Origin: Flavobacteriales bacterium
GTDB taxonomy: Bacteria > Bacteroidota > Bacteroidia > Flavobacteriales > UBA7430
Assembly: GCA_029247585.1 (NCBI GenBank)
Contig: JAQWKY010000018.1
Coordinates: forward strand, 1-40,880
Length of the DNA: 40,880 nt
Direction of reading: 5' to 3'
Both the position numbers and the translations under genes were made by a program. The notes under the pieces are model-generated. The model ran no database searches. It had not been told where the DNA came from and worked only from the letters and a program-made list of their open reading frames with translations. Positions 1 through 8,574 of this stretch are shown here, one piece after another. Numbering within the stretch: the stretch's first letter is position 1; each line of letters opens with the position of its first letter.

Positions 1-56
1 TATTACCTGATGCAAAACACTCAGATCATTGTCCGATATTGGTTCGCATAGATTAA
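1..56 (+). CDS. C-terminal fragment of an endonuclease/exonuclease/phosphatase family protein (cut by window edge)
   Basis: The first 56 bases hold an open plus-strand frame that ends LPDAKHSDHCPILVRID and TAA. The SDHCPI motif is the hallmark C-terminal metal/phosphate-binding motif of the DNase I-like EEP superfamily, where the Asp-His pair is catalytic. Only 17 residues are visible, so the nuclease or phosphatase substrate cannot be told. The gene converges on murI with about 75 bases between the stop codons, and no clear hairpin terminator is visible in that gap. The family call rests on this one motif. Confidence 0.6.
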   Translation, partial: LPDAKHSDHCPILVRID

Positions 57-131
57 TATAGGATGAAGTCTGGTAAGAACGGGGATTAAAATTAAAGGCT
101 TTTATTTTGACTAGATTGCATTCAGAACCAT

Positions 132-935
132 TTACTTCAAGCGTGTTTCTTTCAAATTGATACGCTCTCCAAAAAAATGCTGTGCACTTTGTTCAAAGGA
201 ATCCGTGAAGTCTGACACATGAAATTCATGTTGCGGTTGGCTTGGGGACTCATTAAGTAGATCGGAGTCTGATAATTTTTTTTCAATGTATTTTGATACA
301 ATCTTAGCAGAGTTTACAATTTCTACTGTTCCTTTATAGTATTGCTTGATTTCATCTTCAATCAGTGGATAATGCGTACACCCTAATATCAAATGATCGA
401 TGTTTTGTAATTCTTCTTTTTCAAGATAATTTGAAAGTATGGTGTTCGAAATTTTATTTTGGTAGAAGCCTTCTTCGATCATGGGAACAAGAAGGGGGGT
501 AGCTAATGATCTTGTTTTAACTTCTGAGCTTAGTGCATGTATTTTAGAGGCATATACATCAGATAGGATGGTGTTTTTGGTTCCAATGATTCCTACAGAA
601 TGAGCTTTCGAAGTACATGTAAAATCAATGACTGGGTCTATAACATTAACCGCAATGGCTTTTTGCTTACATAAATCCTTTACGGCCCCAAAAGCAAGAG
701 CAGATGCCGTATTACAAGCAATCACCACCATTTTACAATTTTGATTGAGTAGAAACTTGGTTATGTTTTTACTGTAGTGAATGATGGCATCTTTAGACTT
801 GTCTCCGTAGGGTAGATGTTTCGTGTCACCAAAATAGATAATTTGTTCGTTGGGCATCAATTTTGCAATTTGATGTCCTACCGTTAAGCCTCCGATACCG
901 GAGTCAAAAATCCCTATGGCGTCTGTTTTATTCAT
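132..935 (-). CDS. murI: Glutamate racemase
   Basis: Converts L-glutamate to D-glutamate for peptidoglycan in the cytoplasm. The 267-residue length is normal for the family. The N-terminus carries the DSGIGG motif at about residues 11-16, followed by FGDTKHLPYG. The two catalytic cysteines are visible in ACNTASA (about residue 74) and LGCTHYPLI (about residue 186). It is the last gene of the envelope cluster, but a strong hairpin with a T-run lies between it and the upstream ompH gene and ends only two bases before this ATG. It therefore needs either read-through or a promoter that overlaps the terminator. The identification is secure; the regulation is not. Confidence 0.95.
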   Translation of the reverse strand: MNKTDAIGIFDSGIGGLTVGHQIAKLMPNEQIIYFGDTKHLPYGDKSKDAIIHYSKNITKFLLNQNCKMVVIACNTASALAFGAVKDLCKQKAIAVNVIDPVIDFTCTSKAHSVGIIGTKNTILSDVYASKIHALSSEVKTRSLATPLLVPMIEEGFYQNKISNTILSNYLEKEELQNIDHLILGCTHYPLIEDEIKQYYKGTVEIVNSAKIVSKYIEKKLSDSDLLNESPSQPQHEFHVSDFTDSFEQSAQHFFGERINLKETRLK

Positions 936-937
936 TC

Positions 938-961
938 AAAAAAAACATCCCGGAAGGGATG
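938..961 (-). terminator. Intrinsic terminator between ompH and murI
   Basis: On the minus strand CATCCC-TTCC-GGGATG forms a perfect 6-bp stem with a 4-base loop, followed by eight T residues. It lies behind the ompH stop and directly in front of the murI ATG. On the plus strand there is no T-run, so it works in one direction only. Confidence 0.8.
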
Positions 962-976
962 CTTTACAAATGGTCT

Positions 977-1483
977 TTATTCTATACCTAATTTAGCTTT
1001 AACTAATGGCATGATGTCTCGAGATTCATCACCATAAACAATGGATCCTAAACTGATATCGAAGATGTAGGTATAACCGTTTTCTTCTGCTACGGCATTA
1101 ATGGCATTTTGAGCTTTTTCCAAAAGGGGCGCGAGGACTTCATTTCTCTTTTGCTGAACGCCTTCTTGACTTGTTTGTTGAAATTGTTGGATGCGTAACT
1201 CCAGGTCTTGGATTTCTTTGATCTTAGCTTCTTTAACCACATCAGTCATTAGTGCTTCATTGGCTTGAAACTCTCCAGCCTTCGTTTGGTATTCTCCGTA
1301 CATGGCTTGCAACTGTGACTCTAGCATTTTGCTGTACTCTTGTATTTTTTTATCAGCATCAGCCGTTTCAGGCATAGTCATGAGCAGTTGTTCAGAATGA
1401 ATATGACCAAATTTTTCTTGAGCAACTAGGTTGCTGGTTAAAAAAGTAAATAGGATCAGTACTATGGATGCAATTCTTTTCAT
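977..1483 (-). CDS. OmpH/Skp-family periplasmic chaperone (copy 1)
   Basis: Skp-type holdase that keeps unfolded outer-membrane proteins soluble on the way to the Bam complex. The 168-residue protein starts with a signal peptide ending near LVAQ (about residue 21). A long Gln/Glu/Lys-rich helical region (about 40-130) forms the coiled-coil arms, and a short beta-rich C-terminus (YTYIFDISLG) completes the trimerisation body. It follows a second OmpH gene and bamA on the same strand, the usual arrangement in Bacteroidetes. The gap to the preceding gene is 17 bases, so it is probably co-transcribed. The transcript ends at the terminator just downstream. Confidence 0.88.
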   Translation of the reverse strand: MKRIASIVLILFTFLTSNLVAQEKFGHIHSEQLLMTMPETADADKKIQEYSKMLESQLQAMYGEYQTKAGEFQANEALMTDVVKEAKIKEIQDLELRIQQFQQTSQEGVQQKRNEVLAPLLEKAQNAINAVAEENGYTYIFDISLGSIVYGDESRDIMPLVKAKLGIE

Positions 1484-1500
1484 TTTGGTTGTTGTTGAGA

Positions 1501-2013
1501 TTAATAGTTATAGCCTAGTCGATCGAGAATTTTCTCACTTTTGTCAAGGTTGTCATCAGCATAAAGCATTAATAAATCACTTGATTTATCAAATATAACA
1601 CCATATCGAGCTTCTTTTGCGTATTCTTGAATCGTATTGTAAATCAGGTTTTGTATAGGTCTAATGAGTTCTTCTTGCTTTTTGTAAAGATCGCCCTCAG
1701 CGCCAAATCTTTTTTGTTGAAGATCCTTAACTTCTTTCTCTTTTTGAATGATTTCATCTTCGCGAGCTTGGCGCATTTTATCGGTAAGCAATACTTTATC
1801 GGTTTGATAGGCGCGATAGAGCTTGTCGATATTTTGGTAAGCCGTTTCAATATCTTCTTGCCATTGATAAGAAAGGTTGTCAAGTTCTTTTTGAGCTTCC
1901 TTGTACTCAGGAATGTTATTCAGAATAAACTGAGAATCTACATAGGCAAATTTCTGCGCTTTGACTCCCGATGAAAAAAGGAAAATACTTAGAATGAGAA
2001 GAATCTTTTTCAT
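1501..2013 (-). CDS. OmpH/Skp-family periplasmic chaperone (copy 2)
   Basis: A second Skp-like protein of 170 residues. It has a signal peptide (MKKILLILSIFLFSSGVKAQ) and the typical opening of the mature domain, KFAYVDSQFILNNIPEY. A Lys/Glu/Gln-rich coiled coil spans about residues 40-125, followed by the conserved YGVIFDKSSDLLMLYAD end. It is clearly paralogous to the neighbouring copy but well diverged, so the duplication is old. It sits 18 bases after bamA. A division of labour between the two copies is plausible but cannot be seen here. ORFs called in other frames across this gene are shadows. Confidence 0.88.
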   Translation of the reverse strand: MKKILLILSIFLFSSGVKAQKFAYVDSQFILNNIPEYKEAQKELDNLSYQWQEDIETAYQNIDKLYRAYQTDKVLLTDKMRQAREDEIIQKEKEVKDLQQKRFGAEGDLYKKQEELIRPIQNLIYNTIQEYAKEARYGVIFDKSSDLLMLYADDNLDKSEKILDRLGYNY

Positions 2014-2031
2014 AGTGCGAATTTATATAAA

Positions 2032-4509
2032 TTAAAATTGTTGACCAATGGAAAAATGGGTTTGCCAACCGCTCTTTTCCAATGTTCCTGGGAGTGGATC
2101 ATAGCCGTATCCAAAATCAAATCCGAGTAATCCAAACATGGGCATAAAGATGCGTACACCCACACCCGTTGATCTTTTTACTTCGAAAGGATTGAAGTCG
2201 TTAAATTGTCCCCATGCATTCCCTGCTTCCGCAAATGCTGTGGCGTATATCGTAGAACTAGGGTTTAGAGATAATGGGTATCGCAATTCTAGGATGTATT
2301 TTGAGTAAATACTTGCTCCACCCTCCAAATGGTTCGAAACCATTCCATCGTTGTAGCCTCTCAGCCCTACGGTTTCTCTAGCGTTTAAATTGTATCCTGA
2401 GGTAAGCCCACTACCACCTACATAGAAACGTTCGAAAGGAGGGATGCCTATGTCGGAATTGTAAGCACTTAAGAATCCAAATTCACTATGCGCTTTTACA
2501 ACTAGATCGGCAAATGGGTTTGCATACCAGGTACCGTTTAATTTAATTTTAAAGTATTCCAACCATTCGTATTTTTCTTTGAGCGTCATATTCGCATAGT
2601 CTTTATCGTTGAATAAAGAATACGGAGGGGTAAAGTCTCCAGTAAATGTAAATTTAGAACCTGTTTTAGGGAATACAGGGTCGAATACTGAACTTCGTGA
2701 AAGCACCACTTTGTAGGTGATGTTTTTAGATATCCCGTTGTCAAACCCGGTGACAAGAGTTCGATTCTTCAGATTGTATTTCTGGAAGCTAATAGACTGA
2801 CTCATTGAGAAGTAATCGTCTGGCCATTTCAACCTTTTACCTAGACCGATATTAATACCCGTTATATCCATTCGGTTGTCTTGTTCAGCAGTGCTGTAAT
2901 CTTGAATGGAGTGGTATGCTGAAAAGGTTAAAGAGTTCGGCTTATTTCCTCCAAGCCAAGGCTCTGTGAATGAGAAAGAGTAGTTTTGGTAGTAAGAACC
3001 GTTGGAGCTGGCTCTAAGCGATATCCTTTGGCCATCTCCTGAGGGTAAAGGGCTCCAAGTGCTTTTGTCAAAAATGTTTTTTACCGAGAAGTTGTTGAAT
3101 GTTACCCCAAAAGTCCCCATCATGCGACCGGCACCCCAACCTCCTTGAAGTTCAATTTGGTCAGAAGGTTTTTCTTCTACCGAATACTCAATGTCAACAT
3201 TTCCTGTCTGTGGGTCGGGTTTTGGGTTTACCCCTAAAGTTTGTGGGTTGAAATAGTTCAATCGATTTAGTTCTTCTTGAGAACGAATGATGTCTGACCG
3301 ACGGAAGAGTTCTCCCGGCTTGGTTCTTATTTCACGCATGATCACATGCTCATTGGTCTTCGTATTGCCTACAACCGTAACTTTATTAATGGTTGCTTGT
3401 TTTCCCTCGTAAATTCTGATCTCAAAATCGATGGAGTCTTCCTCAACAAGAACCTCGACCGGATTAATGTTAAAGAAAAGGTAACCATCATCCATATACA
3501 ATGAGCTGATGTCTGTTCCAGACATACTCATTTGTAGTCGTTCATTCATCATTTTTTCATCGTAGAGGTCGCCGGATTGAATTCCAAGCAGTTGGTCTAG
3601 GTATTCCGACTTGTATTTTGTGTTTCCCAACCAATCGATATCTCTGAAGTAGTATTGAATTCCTTCCTCTATGATGATGTCGATATCAAGTGTTTTTTTT
3701 GCGTTATCTCTTTTCTCTGTTTTTACAATTCGTGCATCTCTGTATCCCTTCTCTTTGTATAAACTGATAACTTGCTCTAAGTCCTCTTCGAAAGATTCTT
3801 GTATGAATTTTGAGGTTTTAAATATTCTAAAGGGTTTTTTCTCTTTGGTTTCTTTGAGTTGGCGCTTCAGTTTTTTTTCTGAAAATGCTTGAGCACCAAA
3901 GATGTTAATTTGATTAATTTTTACTTTCTCACCTTTGTTTATGTTTATATCGAGTATGATTCCTGAAAGAACACTTGCGTCAACGGTTTGATCGATTTCA
4001 ACTTTGGTGTTCAGATACCCCTTGTCTTCAAAATGTTTTTGAATGATGTGTTTGGTGTTGTTGATGAGGTTTTCTGTAACAATTTCACCTCGTATTAAAT
4101 CTATTTTGTCTCTGATATTGTCAGTTTCAGATTTTGATATGCCTTTGAATCCAAATTTGGAAAGTTTAGGAAGTTCTTGAAGTCTAATAATCAGGAAGAT
4201 GGAATTTTCTTTTATCTGACTCACATCAATTTGTATGTCTGTAAATAAATTTTGATCCCACAACTTTGAAATGGCCTTCGAGAGATCTTCCCCGGGAACC
4301 ATAATTTTAGTGCCTGTAGTTAATCCTGATAAGGTGACAATTGCATTTTTATCAAGATTTTGAGTCCCTTCGACTGTGATTCCTCCAATTTCGTATTCTA
4401 CGGGTCTTTCGTAGGAAATATTCTTTAGATTGTTTTCTGTGTTAACCTGAGCATACAGAGTACTAGATAGGAATAGTATCAAACAATTTATAAATAATGT
4501 TTTTTTCAT
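2032..4509 (-). CDS. bamA: Outer membrane protein assembly factor BamA
   Basis: Omp85-family core of the Bam complex, which inserts beta-barrel proteins into the outer membrane. It has 825 residues with a signal peptide (ending TLYAQ). A series of POTRA repeats covers about residues 40-450 (VEYEIGGITVEGTQNLD opens the first; VTVVGNTKTNEHVIMREI opens the last). A 16-strand barrel follows (about 455-825) with the conserved GGSGLTSGYNLN and RGYN segments, and the chain ends in phenylalanine, as expected of a barrel signal. It lies between uppS (1-base gap) and the two OmpH chaperones, so the barrel-assembly path is encoded in one operon. Confidence 0.95.
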   Translation of the reverse strand: MKKTLFINCLILFLSSTLYAQVNTENNLKNISYERPVEYEIGGITVEGTQNLDKNAIVTLSGLTTGTKIMVPGEDLSKAISKLWDQNLFTDIQIDVSQIKENSIFLIIRLQELPKLSKFGFKGISKSETDNIRDKIDLIRGEIVTENLINNTKHIIQKHFEDKGYLNTKVEIDQTVDASVLSGIILDININKGEKVKINQINIFGAQAFSEKKLKRQLKETKEKKPFRIFKTSKFIQESFEEDLEQVISLYKEKGYRDARIVKTEKRDNAKKTLDIDIIIEEGIQYYFRDIDWLGNTKYKSEYLDQLLGIQSGDLYDEKMMNERLQMSMSGTDISSLYMDDGYLFFNINPVEVLVEEDSIDFEIRIYEGKQATINKVTVVGNTKTNEHVIMREIRTKPGELFRRSDIIRSQEELNRLNYFNPQTLGVNPKPDPQTGNVDIEYSVEEKPSDQIELQGGWGAGRMMGTFGVTFNNFSVKNIFDKSTWSPLPSGDGQRISLRASSNGSYYQNYSFSFTEPWLGGNKPNSLTFSAYHSIQDYSTAEQDNRMDITGINIGLGKRLKWPDDYFSMSQSISFQKYNLKNRTLVTGFDNGISKNITYKVVLSRSSVFDPVFPKTGSKFTFTGDFTPPYSLFNDKDYANMTLKEKYEWLEYFKIKLNGTWYANPFADLVVKAHSEFGFLSAYNSDIGIPPFERFYVGGSGLTSGYNLNARETVGLRGYNDGMVSNHLEGGASIYSKYILELRYPLSLNPSSTIYATAFAEAGNAWGQFNDFNPFEVKRSTGVGVRIFMPMFGLLGFDFGYGYDPLPGTLEKSGWQTHFSIGQQF

Positions 4510-4510
4510 T

Positions 4511-5257
4511 TTAATTTTTTATTTGTTCAGCGGTCTTTCCAAACCTACGTTCTCTGTTTTGGTATTCAACGATCGCTTCAAAAAAATCATCTTTCGTAAA
4601 ATCAGGCCACAATTTAGGACTAAAATACAACTCTGCATAGGCAATTTGCCACAATAAGAAGTTGCTAATTCTATATTCACCACTTGTTCTGATTAAAAGA
4701 TCTAGATCGGGATAGTCAGCCGTGTAAAGTTCATTAGAAAATACCGATTCAGTAATGTCTTGAGGGCTTATTGTTTTTTCTGCAACTTTCTCTGCAATTT
4801 TTTTCACGGAATTTAAAATTTCCAATTTTGAGCTGTAGCTTAATGCGAGTACAAGCTTAAGCCCGTCGTTTTTTGATGTTTTTTCAATGGTTTCCTGCAA
4901 TATTTTATGACAACGTTTCGGGAGGTTTTGTGTCTCTCCAATGGTTTGAAGTTGTATGTTGTTTTTTTGGAATGTAGGAAGTTCCTTGCTGAGAGATTTC
5001 ACCAACAATTCTAGAAGAGCCTTAACTTCAGCTTTAGGTCGGTTCCAATTTTCATTAGAAAAGGCATAGAGTGTGAGCACAGAGATACCAATTTCTACCG
5101 ACGCTTCAACAACTTCCCTTACAGATTTCACCCCATTTGCGTGACCAATTGTCCTTATAAGTCCGTTTTTTCTAGCCCAACGTCCATTACCATCCATGAT
5201 GATGGCTACGTGTTTTGGTATTCGATCTTTGTTGATATTTGGTGTTTGATCTTTCAT
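4511..5257 (-). CDS. uppS: Isoprenyl transferase (undecaprenyl diphosphate synthase)
   Basis: cis-Prenyltransferase that extends farnesyl diphosphate with isopentenyl diphosphate to the C55 lipid carrier for peptidoglycan and other surface glycans. The 248 residues are standard. The first motif, HVAIIMDGNGRWA (about 16-28), has the catalytic Asp, SNENWNRP lies near residue 70, and the C-terminal substrate motif reads RTSGEYRISNFLLWQ. The start codon overlaps the stop of the preceding DUF6089 gene by one base (TAATG), so the two are likely translationally coupled. uppP at 30 kb recycles the same carrier. Confidence 0.95.
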   Translation of the reverse strand: MKDQTPNINKDRIPKHVAIIMDGNGRWARKNGLIRTIGHANGVKSVREVVEASVEIGISVLTLYAFSNENWNRPKAEVKALLELLVKSLSKELPTFQKNNIQLQTIGETQNLPKRCHKILQETIEKTSKNDGLKLVLALSYSSKLEILNSVKKIAEKVAEKTISPQDITESVFSNELYTADYPDLDLLIRTSGEYRISNFLLWQIAYAELYFSPKLWPDFTKDDFFEAIVEYQNRERRFGKTAEQIKN

Positions 5258-6072
5258 TAAAGTTGTAACGCTCTAGGACACTGTTTTAGTTTATTCTTAA
5301 TTTTGTAAGTGATGGTAAATCCTGTAAAATTATACCAGTCGTTTAGGTTTGGGTTTCCTCTTGTTTTTCCAACGACGTCATCTAAGTTTCCTGGATTGGA
5401 TAATTCAGCCGCTTCCTCAGTAAGCAAGCTAGGATCGGGGTAGTACCCACTTACATCATCCAAATAGTCCGTTGCAGTTGCGCGCCAAGTCCATTCTAAA
5501 CTGATTCCGATTTTATCTCCTACATTGACTTTGTAACCCAAGCCGAAGGGAATTGCCCAACTTGAAAGCTCGTATTTATTGGGAGTTGATCCAGTAGCTA
5601 ATTGCCCTTCGGTACCTATTGATTGAAGGTCTACCCACTGACCCTCTTTATTTTTTGCTTGAGGGTTGAACGAAAAATAGGAGACCCCGGCATAGACATA
5701 AGGGCTGTGCGTAATTTTTCTTTTATGAGCAGTGAATTCAAAGAAGTTAAACTCAAATCCTACACTTACATCGATAATTCTGGATTGGAAACTCAGCTTT
5801 CGTTTTTGTTTATTTGCATCTTTAGATAAATGATCGTCTGCTTTAACTGTTCCTATTTGCAGGCTCGATCTAAAACTTACGTGCTCGTGTAAGTTCATTT
5901 TGTGTACAAATCCAATGGCAGGATTTTGATGGGTGAGAATTTCTCCAATTTGGTCCTCCTTAAGATCTCCGTAATAGCCTGAACTTCCCAAAAAGACCCC
6001 CAGCTCATGTTTTTGAGCCAGCGATACTCCAGAGATTAAGAGTACAAGAGTGATAAGGACGTTTTTGGTCAT
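5257..6072 (-). CDS. DUF6089-like outer membrane beta-barrel protein
   Basis: A 271-residue secreted protein with a clear signal peptide (MTKNVLITLVLLISGVSLAQ). The remainder alternates polar and hydrophobic residues in short strands, typical of a small outer-membrane barrel (SFNPQ, GLGYKVNVGDKIGISLEW, FTGFTITYKIK). The place between nadK and uppS/bamA is where many Flavobacteriia carry a DUF6089 gene, so this name is given by sequence style plus position. An AGGAG-like stretch precedes the ATG by about 7 bases, one of few such sites in the window, and a -7 promoter element lies upstream. No enzymatic function is visible. Confidence 0.75.
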   Translation of the reverse strand: MTKNVLITLVLLISGVSLAQKHELGVFLGSSGYYGDLKEDQIGEILTHQNPAIGFVHKMNLHEHVSFRSSLQIGTVKADDHLSKDANKQKRKLSFQSRIIDVSVGFEFNFFEFTAHKRKITHSPYVYAGVSYFSFNPQAKNKEGQWVDLQSIGTEGQLATGSTPNKYELSSWAIPFGLGYKVNVGDKIGISLEWTWRATATDYLDDVSGYYPDPSLLTEEAAELSNPGNLDDVVGKTRGNPNLNDWYNFTGFTITYKIKNKLKQCPRALQL

Positions 6073-6094
6073 GATTTCTCCTATTCAAGGGCTG

Positions 6095-6102
6095 CAAATA
6101 TA
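6095..6102 (-). promoter_or_regulatory. Bacteroidetes -7 element upstream of the DUF6089-uppS-bamA genes
   Basis: The minus strand reads TATATTTG, an exact match to TAnnTTTG, 22 bases before the DUF6089 ATG, in the 53-base gap after nadK. It would give a second promoter inside the cluster. The -33 partner is not convincing. Confidence 0.5.
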
Positions 6103-6125
6103 GTGATTTACTTAGGTTTATGACC

Positions 6126-7004
6126 TTAATTGCGTTTGTCTAGGCCCCAAAGTAGTTTGTTGCGCAGCGTACTGGAAAAATCTTGTGAATTTGTTTCAAT
6201 CATATTGATTTTAAAATCTTCTTTTTTGATGATTAGTGTCACGCTAGCATCTATGGTTTGTATGCGCGAATCAAGTGCTACTAAGAATTGGTTTGCCCGA
6301 CCTTCAACCTTTACTTTAATTTCATACTTATCACTAATAACGAGCGGGCGCACGTTTAAATTGTGAGGCGCTATAGGTGTAATGATAAAGTTTTCAGAAG
6401 CCGGCATAACAATTGGCCCCCCGCAACTTAGAGAGTAGCCTGTAGAGCCTGTAGGTGTGGAGATGATTAGACCATCAGCCCAGTAAGAATTTAGATATTG
6501 ATCATTAATATAAGTGGTTATCGTAATCATGGAAGTTGTGTCTTTTCGAGAGATAACCACTTCGTTTAGCGCAAAGTTCAGTCCCTCAAAAATTTCCTGT
6601 TCCGTCTCAAGTCTTATTAATGTTCGCTGATCAATACGATACTGTTTATTCGTGAGCTGTTTGATGGTCTTTGGAATTTGATCTTTGGCAACATCAGCTA
6701 GAAATCCAAGTCTACCTGTATTTACTCCAATGATAGGGATTTTGGTGTCTCTTATGAGTGTTGTCGCATCGAGTATTGTACCATCTCCACCCACGCTTAT
6801 GAATAAGTCGATGTTCTCTTTCAGTTCCTCATAGGAATTGTAGGTTCCTAGAAAAAGATTAAGTTTTATTTGCTGAGAAAGGAAGTTGTAAAAGGGTTCA
6901 TACACCAGTACTTCCATATGTGCTTTCTCCAATTCCACGAAAAGTTCGTGGACAAAAGGAGCTACTTCAGGTTGAAATTGTTTTCCGTAAACTGCTACTT
7001 TCAT
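6126..7004 (-). CDS. nadK: NAD kinase
   Basis: Phosphorylates NAD to NADP in the cytosol. The 292-residue length is normal. The GGDGTILDA motif (about residues 73-81) contains the catalytic Asp, followed by NTGRLGFLAD and the family's STPTGSTGYSLSCGGP and APHNLNVRPL segments. It starts two bases after the stop of the CBS-domain gene, so these two are one transcript. Confidence 0.95.
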   Translation of the reverse strand: MKVAVYGKQFQPEVAPFVHELFVELEKAHMEVLVYEPFYNFLSQQIKLNLFLGTYNSYEELKENIDLFISVGGDGTILDATTLIRDTKIPIIGVNTGRLGFLADVAKDQIPKTIKQLTNKQYRIDQRTLIRLETEQEIFEGLNFALNEVVISRKDTTSMITITTYINDQYLNSYWADGLIISTPTGSTGYSLSCGGPIVMPASENFIITPIAPHNLNVRPLVISDKYEIKVKVEGRANQFLVALDSRIQTIDASVTLIIKKEDFKINMIETNSQDFSSTLRNKLLWGLDKRN

Positions 7005-7006
7005 CT

Positions 7007-7669
7007 TTAGGTATTCAGATAGCGAATAAAAGAATTAAATCGATCTTCCAATCCTTTGTCGTAAATGCTTTTGTGAAACGAACCGACAATCTGGTATTCA
7101 TACCTTTCAAAGGTTTGAATGATGCCTGACAGTTCTTCTTGATTAATTTTAATCAAAACTTCAATCATTTTTGAGTTGGTCGGATGCGGAAGACATAAGG
7201 AATTTAATATTTTGGCACCATTTCCCTCGACAATTTGAGCAATTTGCGCCAAACTGTAATCTCTCATGCTTACCTCAATGTGTAAAGTACCTCCAGGTTC
7301 ACTGACTTTTAGCCACTCACATATTTTTTGGAGAAGGTCCCTTTCGTGAACACAACCGATGTATCTGTTGTTTTTATCGGTAACGGGTAAAATGCATAAG
7401 CTCCCTTCTCTAAAAAAACGCAAAGCATCAAAGAAGTTTTGCTCTTCATTGATTTGCGTTTTGATGAGATGCTTTTTTAAATCCTCTATGTGACTGTTCA
7501 TCGCCGCATTTAAGACGATTTCTTCGTCAATCAAACCCAGAAAACCTTCCGATCCAATGACAGGAATCTGTGTTAATTTGTAATCGTCAAAAAAATTGAG
7601 TGCCGTAGACACATGGTCCAATAATTGGAGCGTCGGAATTTCATTGTGTATTAAATCACCTACAATCAT
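7007..7669 (-). CDS. CBS-domain protein with C-terminal ACT-like domain (AcuB-like)
   Basis: A 220-residue cytosolic protein. Two CBS motifs cover about residues 1-60 (TQIPVIGSEGFLGLIDEE) and 65-130 (ILPVTDKNNRYIGCVHERDLL), the usual pair that binds adenosine nucleotides. The C-terminal part, about 135-205 (LHIEVSMRDYSLAQIAQIVE), resembles an ACT regulatory domain, giving an AcuB-like architecture. It leads the envelope cluster and is divergent from pdxJ. Its ligand and target are unknown. Tight coupling to nadK makes sensing of adenylate or NAD(P) state a possibility, but that is inference from position only. Confidence 0.8.
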   Translation of the reverse strand: MIVGDLIHNEIPTLQLLDHVSTALNFFDDYKLTQIPVIGSEGFLGLIDEEIVLNAAMNSHIEDLKKHLIKTQINEEQNFFDALRFFREGSLCILPVTDKNNRYIGCVHERDLLQKICEWLKVSEPGGTLHIEVSMRDYSLAQIAQIVEGNGAKILNSLCLPHPTNSKMIEVLIKINQEELSGIIQTFERYEYQIVGSFHKSIYDKGLEDRFNSFIRYLNT

Positions 7670-7686
7670 ATTATGGTCTCTTTAAA

Positions 7687-7694
7687 CAAATTTA
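7687..7694 (-). promoter_or_regulatory. -7 promoter element for the CBS-nadK cluster
   Basis: The minus strand reads TAAATTTG, an exact TAnnTTTG match, 17 bases ahead of the CBS gene ATG in the divergent 188-base gap. It probably drives the whole downstream cluster. The other side of the gap has only a weaker TAACTTTA ahead of pdxJ. Confidence 0.55.
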
Positions 7695-7857
7695 GTATTT
7701 TTTATAGTTCTTAGCATCGCCTTTTTGTTATTCTTAGGTAATAATGGTGATTATACTTTTTATGCACGTATTTCGATTTATATTTCTCGTCTGTAAGCCT
7801 ACAATCAAAGTAAAATTCACAAGTAATGATTAACTTTACCGAATTAAATCGATTTTT

Positions 7858-8574
7858 ATGACACGTCTCAGTGTAAACATCAACAAAGTCGCTACTCTAC
7901 GAAATGCTAGAGGAGCAAATACTCCGAATTTAGTTCAGGTAGCAAAGGATTTAGAGCGCTTTGGTGCAGAGGGAATAACGGTTCACCCAAGGCCTGATGA
8001 GCGACATATTCGCTACGCAGATGTTAAAGATTTGAGCCGTATCTTGACGGTAGAATTTAATATTGAAGGTTACCCTAACTCGACCTTTATTGATTTGGTA
8101 AAAGAAGCAAAGCCTGCTCAAGTTACCTTAGTCCCCGATCCTCCTGGAGTATTAACCTCAAATTCTGGTTGGGATACCCTACAAAACAAACACTTATTGA
8201 CTGAGGTAATCCGTGAATTTAAGGCTGTAGGAATACGTACATCTATTTTCGTAGGGACAGAACTAAACTTTATTGAAGGTGCCAAGCATGTTGGCGCCGA
8301 TCGAGTGGAATTGTACACTGAGCCTTACGCTGACAAATATCCGAGTAACAAGGAGGAAGCGATACAAGACTTTGTGGCTGCAGCAGAGTTGTCCAAAAAG
8401 TTGGGCTTAGGGTTAAATGCGGGGCACGATTTAAGCCTTGATAATTTGCGCTATTTTGCCGAAAACATTCCGGATTTGAAAGAAGTTTCTATTGGACACG
8501 CATTAATTTCTGATGCTTTGTACTTCGGTTTAGAAAATACCGTTCAAATGTATTTAGCTCGATTAAATGGCTGA
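7858..8574 (+). CDS. pdxJ: Pyridoxine 5'-phosphate synthase
   Basis: Last step of DXP-dependent vitamin B6 synthesis: condenses 3-amino-2-oxopropyl phosphate with deoxyxylulose 5-phosphate to pyridoxine 5'-phosphate. The 238-residue TIM barrel starts [17 protein letters not shown] and continues with the conserved [14 protein letters not shown] (about 37-50) and the C-terminal GHDLSLDNL and [10 protein letters not shown] motifs. The stop overlaps the start of the alpha/beta hydrolase by 8 bases, so both are one operon. Divergent from the CBS/nadK cluster. Confidence 0.95.
   Translation: MTRLSVNINKVATLRNARGANTPNLVQVAKDLERFGAEGITVHPRPDERHIRYADVKDLSRILTVEFNIEGYPNSTFIDLVKEAKPAQVTLVPDPPGVLTSNSGWDTLQNKHLLTEVIREFKAVGIRTSIFVGTELNFIEGAKHVGADRVELYTEPYADKYPSNKEEAIQDFVAAAELSKKLGLGLNAGHDLSLDNLRYFAENIPDLKEVSIGHALISDALYFGLENTVQMYLARLNG

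Noticed and set aside
1627-1974. 115-residue plus-strand ORF opposite ompH
   Set aside because: Antisense shadow of a clear OmpH gene; composition is that of reverse-read Lys/Glu codons.
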